The position numbers and the translations under genes were made by a program. A stretch of DNA of 38,668 nt, taken from the NCBI GenBank assembly GCA_032718475.1, contig JAUCBJ010004937.1:1-38668 (forward strand), given 5' to 3'. How positions within the stretch are numbered: position 1 is the first letter of the stretch; the number at the start of each line of letters is the position of its first letter. Origin of the DNA: Nemertoderma westbladi (Eukaryota; Xenacoelomorpha; Nemertodermatida; Nemertodermatidae). Below are positions 27,971 through 36,300 of this stretch, in pieces. Below the pieces are notes generated by a model. It saw only the letters and a program-made list of their open reading frames with translations, was not told the DNA's origin and searched no databases.

Positions 27971-28196
27971 TACGAACCAACTCACTCGTACATGAATTTT
28001 CTACTATTCTACATTCGGAAATGTGTGAACGCCAATAACTCCTTTAAGTAGCACAAGTGCAACTGATAGTTTACTATTACAAAAAAAATTAAAACATTGT
28101 AGGAATAATCTGATTTTGAACTCGGGACATAAACATTTTGCATATTTTTTACATATGCGGCAATATATTTATTTTATAATGTTTATTTTCTTCTAG

Positions 28197-28801
28197 AAAT
28201 CTGTTCTTTTGTAAAACCGGTTCGTTACGGGGAATATTTCGATCGTCTCTGGACGGTTCGACGGTGTCCCAGATCGTCGGACCTTCGGGGACCTTCTCGC
28301 CGTCTGCACGTCGGAAACGCGACGCGGAAACCTTCTCCCCGACCTCGATGGCTGTGTCGCTGGTGATGGACCGGATCTACTGGACGAACGAAGCGAGCCA
28401 CTCGATCGAGTACTCGAGGTCCGATGGATCCGGGCGGACCACCCTTGTCGACAACCTTCCCTCCCCGAAGGCCCTCGCACTGTCCGCCAACGGTAGCGTC
28501 ATCTACTGGTCCGACGCGGTACTCAAACAAATCCTCACCGTCAGCACAGAAACACCGACGGCTCAACAAGTAGTTCTTACTCAATACGCGGCCACTATTG
28601 GTTTAATAGAAAGCGATAATGTATCCATAGCGACAGTAGCGTCCCGCTGCCGTTCCCATAACGGAGGTTGCGCTCAGTTCTGTTTCGATAGCGACGCGAG
28701 CGACGCAAGCGTTTGCGCATGCGCAACGGGGGAGGTTTCTGGGCTGCGTTGCGATATCCCGTCGGAGTATATCGCTTACACAACCGGAGATTCCATAGAA
28801 T
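28197..28801 (+). CDS. LRP exon c: YWTD repeats and EGF-like domain
   Basis: A 605-bp exon after acceptor ttattttcttctag, entering in phase 2 and leaving in phase 1 at the strong donor gaat|gtgagt (28802). It translates to NLFFCKT and RSSLDGST, then an inter-blade segment with SARRKRDAE, then two well-formed blades (MDRIYWTNE with YSRSDGSGRTTLVDNL, and ALALSANGSVIYWSD). An EGF-like module follows with six cysteines (28648-28752): CRSHNGGC, FC, VCACATG, LRC. The next segment, EYIAYTTGDSIE, is the usual entry into a new propeller. The open frame continues past the donor to TAA at 28909, but that tail loses all domain similarity, so splicing at 28801 is preferred. RRKR followed by D (28309-28323) matches a furin consensus. 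The exon is GC-rich compared with flanking introns. Confidence 0.9.
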
Positions 28802-29486
28802 GTGAGTCACCGGAATGCTATGTACGCGAGTTTGTAAATATAGTGAGCTGTTACTATAATGTTGCGAGACAGAGGGGGAAACTGGACGCAAAACCCGCCT
28901 TGGCGAATTAATATCCCGCCTCAATGTTAAATTCTCAATTTAGGGAAAGGAGCATTTTACAGCGGCACGTTATTTTAACAAAAACAATAAACTAAACACA
29001 ATGCTACGGTTTTATTATTGAGAGTAATCATCTGTTATTTGCGTCCAATTTCACCTGGAGAGGGATGGATTTTTATTGCGTCCAGTCCCCCCCCCCCCTA
29101 TCTGAATGTTGCACATCTTCATCTTTCATCGCATACCGATATCTGCGTCTTCTGTCAATAAATCATTACTTAACTAAATAAATAAAGCTCAAGGCTAATT
29201 CTCCCGTCCTCAATTAAACGATATCACTATATTAACTTGTAAGGCTTTTTATTAATTTCGTTTCGTTTATTTTTACTTTTCTGTTGTTGGTGTGTTTCAG
29301 TATTACTTTTGTAATTTCGTTGACTATTAATTAATGACAACCATTATCTCTATGCTCAACCCCGAAGAGGGTTTCTAATAAATTAAATTTAGATCAACTT
29401 TCAATAAAAATGAATAAACCCGGTTCAATTTTATATTAAATCAATAAGCGATATTTTTTTATTACAATCTTGACTTTCCATTTCAG
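28802..29486. other. Intron between LRP exons c and d
   Basis: 685 bp, phase 1, gtgagt to tttccatttcag. The first 60 bp stay in an open frame. The middle holds a candidate inverted-repeat element (28871-29099). The rest is AT-rich with no gene that I can see. Confidence 0.85.
28871..29099. mobile_element. Candidate MITE-like inverted-repeat element
   Basis: Left end agagggggaaactggacgca and right end tgcgtccagtccccccccc are inverted copies (GGGGG, ACTGGACGCAA). A second partial copy, tttgcgtccaatttcacc, lies just inside the right end. The interior of about 180 bp is AT-rich and non-coding. No clear target-site duplication is visible, and the poly-C end may be slippage. A small non-autonomous DNA transposon or a chance palindrome are both possible. 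Confidence 0.35.
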
Positions 29487-29693
29487 CTTTTACCTACAGT
29501 GGAGAGAATGCAACTTCAACTCCCATTCCTAAGATCACAGGTCTACAGGGAGCCACTAACCTCGCATACGATGTCGCCAACAGGTTACTTTATTTCACTC
29601 AAGGGAGTTACAAAGCGGGAATATATTACTTCCACCTGGACTCCAATGATATCACTACCGTCTATAAGGATTCCAATCTCACCAGGATATCAG
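29487..29693 (+). CDS. LRP exon d: first blade of second propeller
   Basis: Acceptor ttgactttccatttcag, entering in phase 1 and leaving in phase 1 at tcag|gtaata (29694). It joins the 28801 end to give GDSIESFTYSG, then ITGLQGATNLAYDVANRLLY with FTQ, a class B repeat with LYFT in place of YWTD. IYYFHLDSNDITTVY follows, in the second half of the blade. It starts the propeller that follows the EGF module of the previous exon. A shorter in-frame ATG exists at 29568, but nothing suggests it starts a protein. A frame-shifted open frame on the same strand overlaps the exon and is a shadow. Confidence 0.88.
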
Positions 29694-29972
29694 GTAATAT
29701 AAATCTATAATATTTAATAATTAATTAATAATATCATTTTTTTATTTATTTATATTATTTTTCTGAATATTTTATAATCAAAAGTGCTGTCAATACACTT
29801 TTCAAACGCACACAAAGCCGTGAATAATAGTTCAAATGTCTGAAATTTATACACAAGCCACATTGATATTTACCAAAACCAAAAACGTTACAATGTCAGA
29901 ATAATATTAGTAGCGCTGTAGGGTATAGGTATACTAATGGCTCGCAGCGCTAACCTATTCCTCTCACTACAG

Positions 29973-30253
29973 CCATCGCTTACGACTACCACCACCATCG
30001 GCTCTACTTCTACCACACCGCAATCGAAGCCATCTGTATGGTCAACGCATTAGCCAATGAGAACAGCTACATCGTGGTTGCCAGGGTGACGGAGAAGGTC
30101 CGCAGTCTGGTGCTGGACCCGTGCCACGGCTACATGTACTGGTCCCAGGGGACAGGGAACCGTGGTAGGGTTGTCCGTAGTAATCTCAGTGGCAGACAAC
30201 GGTTCGATGTTATTACAGGTGTAGACGTACACGGATTGGCCCTGGACTACTTG
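29973..30253 (+). CDS. LRP exon e: YWTD blades 2-3 of second propeller
   Basis: Acceptor tattcctctcactacag, entering in phase 1 and leaving in phase 0 at cttg|gtaagt (30254). It translates to AIAYDYHHHRLYFYH (a blade with YFYH), SLVLDPCHGYMYWSQGTG (YWSQ), VVRSNLSGRQRFDVI, and VHGLALDYL, which opens the next blade. NLSG contains a possible N-glycosylation sequon (N-L-S). The exon border falls immediately after GLALDYL, so the next exon begins inside the YWTD strand. The donor matches the consensus. Confidence 0.9.
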
Positions 30254-30645
30254 GTAAGTTATTGCCGAGGGTAACTTAATGATTCATAGACCATAGAAAT
30301 TATTTAGTAATACTTTTTTTAATGCGTTTTAAAGTTTTAGATTTTTTACATTTATTATATATAAAACTGATGTTTTGTATGTTCTGCATAATGGTACGAA
30401 CTTCATCAGCGGTAATATTATTCAACATTTTTTTCGCGTCAATTGAAGCGTTTAGGTAGAGAAAGGGAGTGTAACTTGGAGTATAAATTATTCCTAGAAT
30501 CTTAAGGCTTTTTAAATTACATTTAGTATATAATCACCTGTGATGTCGTAATATTTAACCTTCAATGTAATTAGTATGATAATTATAGATTTACTTTCTA
30601 GAACACAGGTGATAATTAATTCTTACATTTATCCGCAACCCACAG
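30254..30645. other. Intron between LRP exons e and f
   Basis: 392 bp, phase 0, from gtaagt to tatccgcaacccacag. AT-rich; I see no gene, repeat array or element in it. Confidence 0.85.
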
Positions 30646-30849
30646 GATAGCCGTTTATACTTCACTAACTCAGCAGAACAACAGATTGAGTACATTAACC
30701 TGAACACTTCTAGTCATCAGCGGTTCATTGTGAACCAGGGCATGAGTTACCGAGGGATTGGTATCCACGGAGACAGACTCTTCTTCTACGACCAGCTGAA
30801 TTTCCATATCTACACGACCTTAAAAGGGAACGGGCAGGATTTCCTACAG
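30646..30849 (+). CDS. LRP exon f: YWTD blades 4-5 of second propeller
   Basis: Phase 0 on both sides, 68 codons. It completes GLALDYL with DSRLYFTNSAEQQIEY (LYFT at the YWTD position), then INLNTSSHQRFIV and GIGIHGDRLFFYDQ, a further blade with FFYD. Donor acag|gtgtgt at 30850. NTSS gives a possible N-glycosylation site. Together with exons d and e this accounts for five recognisable class B repeats, as expected for a six-bladed propeller whose last blade is closed by less conserved sequence in the next exon. Confidence 0.9.
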
Positions 30850-30980
30850 GTGTGTAATAAGAGACATTAACAGGGAATTAAATTATATTTTATTTATAAA
30901 GTCAATATACTGACTTTACCACATGCTAATTTTATTTCATTCTGTATTTCATTCAGTTGTATTACTATATTTCCCCATAG

Positions 30981-31156
30981 ATGACCAGGAACCCCGTCTA
31001 CATGTACAATTTTGTCGCGGTTTCCGCCGAATCTCAGATCTGCCAGGCGACGGCTTGTGACGTCACCAACGGGTACTGCAGTCACGTCTGTCACCCCGGA
31101 CCCAACGGTGTGGCTGAATGTTCCTGTCCCAACGATGAATCTCAGAAACATCTTTA
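30981..31156 (+). CDS. LRP exon g: propeller closure and start of EGF-like domain
   Basis: Acceptor tatatttccccatag, phase 0 entry, phase 2 exit at ttta|gtaagt (31157). It translates to NPVYMYNFVAVSAESQ (propeller closure), then the first five cysteines of an EGF-like module: CDVTNGYC, HVC, AECSC (from 31056). The sixth cysteine lies in the next exon (33145-33147, NRMC), so the intron that hosts the methyltransferase gene splits the EGF module. The N-G-Y-C-S-H-x-C pattern is typical of the EGF modules that follow LRP propellers (NGGCSxxC). Confidence 0.88.
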
Positions 31157-31189
31157 GTAAGTTACACCACCACACTGGTGTCGCTACAC

Positions 31190-31312
31190 TATTAATTGTA
31201 ATATATTATTAATAATTACATTATATTATTAATATTAATATTATTAATTAAATTATTAATATTATTATTAAATTATATTATTATACATTAATTACATTAT
31301 AGAATTAATTGG
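31190..31312. repeat. AT-only low-complexity tract (TATTAA-type)
   Basis: Run of tattaatatta and attaattaaatta motifs with almost no G or C, between the donor at 31157 and the 3' end of the minus-strand gene. It is simple sequence. It may supply the minus-strand transcript with AT-rich 3' signals, although no clear AATAAA is visible on that strand here. Confidence 0.85.
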
Positions 31313-31328
31313 TAAGATATAGGATTGG

Positions 31329-32249
31329 TTAAGTTTTGTAGAACTCCATAACGGCCTGTTTAATCCTGGCTATTTCCCCCGGTCCCACCCTACAGCAGCC
31401 GCCCACCCACCCCACACCCCTACCCACCCACTCCCCAACCCACTCCTCTATCGCTCTACCCGCCCCACCCCGTCCGGCCGCATACCAGCGCGTCGTGGGG
31501 TCCCAGTCCTCGCCGCTGTTGGGGTAAACCCCGAACCGTTGGTTCGAACCCAGTAGCCCCTGTGCGGAATCCAGTAGCGGGGAAATAAACTCAGGGGCCG
31601 TACAGTTGATACCAACGATGGATACATTGGGGAGCTTACTAACTAGGGTAACAAAATCACAGAATCGATCCCCATTCACTAAATGCAATCCGTCTTTACA
31701 CGATACGCTTACAAGAGCTTTAACATTCGGTTGTTCTGCTATAAGAGTAAATAGGGAGTTGCATTCCTTGATGCTGGGAATGGTTTCGCACGCGATCAAA
31801 TCAATTTCGTTGTTGATCATGGCAGTGAATCTCGGTCGGTGCCATTCCGTTAACTCGTCCGTGGTCATAGATTCGGCGTAGGTGCCCGTGTACTCGGATC
31901 CGTCGCAGAGACAGGCGCCGTAGGGGCCTATAGACCCGGCGACCAGCACACTCTCGTTAGCAACACTCTCCCTAGCAACCCGTACTGCGCGACCCACCAC
32001 TTCGTCCACGGTTAACTCGTTCTGTTCCGCCCCGAGGTGGTTCCGCAGTAGCGCCTCGCTCAACTGGTACGTTACCGTGGATATCAGCTGACTGCCCGCG
32101 GCTACGTAGTCCTTGTAGACGCGTTTCAGTGTATCCCCCTGCCCGTTTATAACGACGTTGGTTGACCAGAGCGGAGTCCCGTAGATCGCACAGCCTCTCG
32201 CCTGTAACTCCGAACCCAACCCACCGCTTAGAATCCGACACGGGGTCAT
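31329..32249 (-). CDS. Homocysteine S-methyltransferase (MmuM/HMT type), nested in LRP intron
   Basis: Complete 306-codon frame without introns. Members of this zinc-dependent family transfer a methyl group from S-methylmethionine or S-adenosylmethionine to homocysteine, making methionine in the cytosol. Motifs: GGLGSELQARG (residues 9-19), TVTYQLS (58-64), AGSIGPYGACLCDGSEYTG (104-122), HRPR (137-140), ACETIPS (153-159), VGINCTAP (212-219), YPNSGEDWD (242-250), GGCCRVGP (283-290). Zinc ligands are expected at C216, C285 and C286, all present. Length fits the 300-330 residue MmuM/HMT group and is shorter than BHMT (about 400). The start ATG has A at -3, and an in-frame TAA lies eight codons upstream. 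It is antisense to the LRP gene, inside its 31157-33122 intron. Residues 268-284 (WVGEWVGRGVGWVGG) come from a G-run-rich stretch. Lack of introns suggests a retrocopy, though native intronless status is possible. Confidence 0.92.
   Translation of the reverse strand: MTPCRILSGGLGSELQARGCAIYGTPLWSTNVVINGQGDTLKRVYKDYVAAGSQLISTVTYQLSEALLRNHLGAEQNELTVDEVVGRAVRVARESVANESVLVAGSIGPYGACLCDGSEYTGTYAESMTTDELTEWHRPRFTAMINNEIDLIACETIPSIKECNSLFTLIAEQPNVKALVSVSCKDGLHLVNGDRFCDFVTLVSKLPNVSIVGINCTAPEFISPLLDSAQGLLGSNQRFGVYPNSGEDWDPTTRWYAAGRGGAGRAIEEWVGEWVGRGVGWVGGCCRVGPGEIARIKQAVMEFYKT
31401..31438 (-). other. Potential G-quadruplex within the methyltransferase coding strand
   Basis: The coding strand has at least five G-runs in close succession: ggggagtgggtgggtagggg, then tgtggggtgggtgggc. 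Loops are one to three bases, which fits the standard G3+N1-7 pattern. It lies just before the codons for the zinc-ligand motif GGCC. The plus strand is correspondingly C-rich. Confidence 0.7.
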
Positions 32250-33122
32250 CGTGACTCGTAGCTGGTAACGTTAGCAACCACCAAAAAAACAATCAAATAA
32301 TAATTTTTGCCGGTACCGTTGCCGGTAACTGATAGTAGTTATCTGACAGGGATCTGGAATTATCCTCATGAAAATATATTTAAATATCCCTCCAATCCTA
32401 TAAGTTTCTTGAGTTACTAATTTTAGCCAATAAGGTTTCACCAGGTTCAACCATTTTACCAGCTCAAATTGTTGGAGCCACTAAGTCAGTGGGCATTAGC
32501 ACGCAGATTTTTTTTTATAATTTATAAAGGAAACGAATGGGCAAACAGGGCGAGCCCTATATCCTGCCCATATATATTATGGTGTAGTAGTAGTATAATG
32601 TAGAATATAGCACGCAGTTTAGTGCGAACGTAGTGAATGTCTGCACAAATTCAAATATGTTCTTCCAATGTTTCACAATTGGTGTGAACATATAGTTTGT
32701 ACATTGTGGTCTATAATGCTCATTGGCCTATACGACTTAGACGAGTTAGCGTCAAATCCCCACAGCATATTCACCATTTCTTACTTTCATGTGTTACTCG
32801 TGGTGGGTGTGTCTGTAAATAAAGGTAAATAACCGCACCCACACTCGACTTTATTTTCACTTTTCTTCGATTTTTTATTATAGGTTGTATAGTTATATAA
32901 AGTGTGCAAGCTAGTCGTGGGTTTTAGTGATTCCTTTTAATAGATTCACGTGTTCATGTTTATAAATAAATGGCACTTGGATCTAATTAATTAATCATTC
33001 ATAATTGAACTGTAATCTTATTTTTATTTTGGAGCCAAACAAACAAAATACTGGCGATACTTTTCTTCTATAGCGTTTCTGTATAACTGTATACTTTTAA
33101 TAAATGCCTTTTTTACTTTCAG
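32250..33122. other. Remainder of the host intron upstream of the methyltransferase gene
   Basis: 873 bp between the methyltransferase start and the LRP acceptor ttttttactttcag. It should contain the minus-strand promoter, but I see no TATA box or other element that I can defend. Visible items: paired tgccggtaccg and tgccggtaac near 32309-32330, a small nested hairpin with gggca and tgccc arms near 32539-32571, and a short TAG run near 32585. A minus-strand open frame at 33024-33344 overlaps the LRP exon and has no recognisable domain. Confidence 0.6.
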
Positions 33123-33286
33123 TTTAACGAACAGTAACCGTATGTGCGTGGAGAGGCTGTTGGACTGCTCACACGACGCAAGTCGATTTACTTGTAGAAA
33201 TGCGGAGAAGTGCATCCCGGTTGACTGGGTCTGTGACAACGTGACACATTGCACAGATGGTTCGGATGAAGACGAGGTATTCTGTG
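33123..33286 (+). CDS. LRP exon h: end of EGF module and LDLa module 1
   Basis: Acceptor ttttttactttcag, phase 2 entry (completing TAT), phase 1 exit at gtg|gtgagt (33287). LTNSNRMC supplies the sixth EGF cysteine. LDLa 1 runs from C at 33166 to C at 33283-33285, with six cysteines and the calcium box: RFTCRNAEKC, IPVDWVCDNVTHC, TDGSDEDEVFC. D, D-x-S-D-E residues for calcium binding are intact. The open frame runs past the donor into the intronic array to about 33534; that extension is only pyrimidine-repeat translation. The next exon is 4.7 kb downstream, after array 3. Confidence 0.93.
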
Positions 33287-33388
33287 GTGAGTTTATGTGT
33301 ATCTTAAAATCCCTTAACCCCTTCCCCTCGTCTCTGAGGGACACAGGTATCTCACATACTTCTCAGTTGAGATCTACAACTGTGACCC

Positions 33389-36300
33389 CTAACCTTTCAT
33401 TATCTCCCCCCACTCAGCTCTCCCAACCTGCTGTATTTAACCTTTCATTATCTCCCCCACTCAGCTCTCCCAACCTGCTGTCTTTAACCTTTCATTATCT
33501 CCCCCACTCAGCTCTCCCAACCTGCTGTCTTTAACCTTTCATTATCTCCCCCACTCAGCTCTCCCAGACTGTTGTCTTTAACCTTTCATTATCTCCCCCA
33601 CTCAGCTCTCCCAACCTGCTCTATTTAACCTTTCATTATCTCCCCCACTCAGCTCTCCCAACCTGCTCTATTTAACCTTTCATTATCTCCCCCACTCAGC
33701 TCTCCCAACCTGCTGTATTTAACCTTTCATTATCTCCCCCACTCAGCTCTCCCAACCTGCTGTCTTTAACCTTTCATTATCTCCCCCACTCAGCTCTCCC
33801 AACCTGCTGTCTTTAACCTTTCATTGTCTCCCCCACTCAGCTCTCCCAACCTGCTGTCTTTAACCTTTCATTATCTCCTCCACTCAGCTCTCCCAACCTG
33901 CTGTCTTTAACCTTTCATTATCTCCCCCACTCAGCTCTCCCAACCTGCTGTCTTTAACCTTTCATTATCTCCCCCACTCAGCTCTCCCAACCTGCTGTCT
34001 TTAACCTTTCATTATCTCCCCCACTCAGCTCTCCCAACCTGCTGTCTTTAACCTTTCATTATCTCCCCCACTCAGCTCTCCCAACCTGCTGTCTTTAACC
34101 TTTCATTATCTCCCCCACTCAGCTCTCCCAACCTTCTATCTTTAACCTTTCATTATCTCCCCCACTCAGCTCTCCCAACCTGCTCTATTTAACCTTTCAT
34201 TATCTCCCCCACTCAGCTCTCCCAACCTGCTGTATTTAACCTTTCATTATCTCCCCCACTCAGCTCTCCCAACCTGCTGTCTTTAACCTTTCATTATCTC
34301 CCCCACTCAGCTCTCCCAACCTGCTGTCTTTAACCTTTCATTGTCTCCCCCACTCAGCTCTCCCAACCTGCTGTCTTTAACCTTTCATTATCTCCCCCAC
34401 TCAGCTCTCCCAACCTGCTGTCTTTAACCTTTCATTATCTCCCCCACTCAGCTCTCCCAACCTGCTGTATTTAACCTTTCATTATCTCCCCCACTCAGCT
34501 CTCCCAACCTGCTGTCTTTAACCTTTCATTATCTCCCCCACTCAGCTCTCCCAACCTGCTGTCTTTAACCTTTCATTGTCTCCCCCACTCAGCTCTCCCA
34601 ACCTGCTGTCTTTAACCTTTCATTATCTCCCCCACTCAGCTCTCCCAACCTGCTGTCTTTAACCTTTCATTATCTCCCCCACTCAGCTCTCCCAACCTGC
34701 TGTCTTTAACCTTTCATTATCTCCCCCACTCAGCTCTCCCAACCTGCTGTCTTTAACCTTTCATTATCTCCCCCACTCAGCTCTCCCAACCTGCTGTATT
34801 TAACCTTTCATTATCTCCCCCACTCAGCTCTCCCAACCTGCTGTCTTTAACCTTTCATTATCTCCCCCACTCAGCTCTCCCAACCTGCTGTCTTTAACCT
34901 TTCATTGTCTCCCCCACTCAGCTCTCCCAACCTGCTGTCTTTAACCTTTCATTATCTCCCCCACTCAGCTCTCCCAACCTGCTGTCTTTAACCTTTCATT
35001 ATCTCCCCCACTCAGCTCTCCCAACCTGCTGTCTTTAACCTTTCATTGTCTCCCCCACTCAGCTCTCCCAACCTGCTGTCTTTAACCTTTCATTATCTCC
35101 CCCACTCAGCTCTCCCAACCTGCTGTCTTTAACCATTCATTATCTCCCCCACTCAGCTCTCCCAACCTGCTCTATTTAACCTTTCATTATCTCCCCCACT
35201 CAGCTCTCCCAACCTGCTGTCTTTAACCTTTCATTATCTCCCCCACTCAGCTCTCCCAACCTGCTGTCTTTAACCTTTCATTATCTCCCCCACTCAGCTC
35301 TCCCAACCTTCTATCTTTAACCTTTCATTATCTCCCCCACTCAGCTCTCCCAACCTGCTCTATTTAACCTTTCATTATCTCCCCCACTCAGCTCTCCCAA
35401 CCTGCTGTATTTAACCTTTCATTATCTCCCCCACTCAGCTCTCCCAACCTGCTGTCTTTAACCTTTCATTATCTCCCCCACTCAGCTCTCCCAACCTGCT
35501 GTCTTTAACCTTTCATTGTCTCCCCCACTCAGCTCTCCCAACCTGCTGTCTTTAACCTTTCATTATCTCCCCCACTCAGCTCTCCCAACCTGCTGTCTTT
35601 AACCTTTCATTATCTCCCCCACTCAGCTCTCCCAACCTGCTGTATTTAACCTTTCATTATCTCCCCCAATCAGCTCTCCCAACCTGCTGTCTTTAACCTT
35701 TCATTATCTCCCCCACTCAGCTCTCCCAACCTGCTGTCTTTAACCTTTCATTGTCTCCCCCACTCAGCTCTCCCAACCTGCTGTCTTTAACCTTTCATTA
35801 TCTCCCCCACTCAGCTCTCCCAACCTGCTGTCTTTAACCTTTCATTATCTCCCCCACTCAGCTCTCCCAACCTGCTGTCTTTAACCTTTCATTATCTCCC
35901 CCACTCAGCTCTCCCAACCTGCTGTCTTTAACCTTTCATTATCTCCCCCACTCAGCTCTCCCAACCTGCTGTCTTTAACCTTTCATTATCTCCCCCACTC
36001 AGCTCTCCCGGCCTGCTGTCTTTAACCATTCATTATCTCCCCCACTCAGCTCTCCCAACCTGCTGTCTTTAACCTTTCATTATCTCCCCCACTCAGCTCT
36101 CCCAACCTGCTGTCTTTAACCTTTCATTGTCTCCCCCACTCAGCTCTCCCAACCTGCTGTCTTTAACCTTTCATTATCTCCCCCACTCAGCTCTCCCAAC
36201 CTGCTGTCTTTAACCTTTCATTATCTCCCCCACTCAGCTCTCCCAACCTGCTGTCTTTAACCTTTCATTATCTCCCCCACTCAGCTCTCCCAACCTGCTG

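Noticed and set aside
28802-28911. Extension of LRP exon c to the TAA at 28909 as a C-terminus
   Set aside because: The sequence after 28801 loses domain similarity, a strong gtgagt donor lies there, and the next exon continues the propeller in the right phase.
28193-28924. Minus-strand open frames opposite LRP exon c
   Set aside because: They are Arg/Ser-rich shadows of a GC-rich coding exon whose plus-strand frame shows clear YWTD and EGF motifs.
33287-33534. Extension of the LDLa exon into the 47-bp array
   Set aside because: A good donor sits at 33287 right after the last LDLa cysteine; the extension is only translated pyrimidine repeat.
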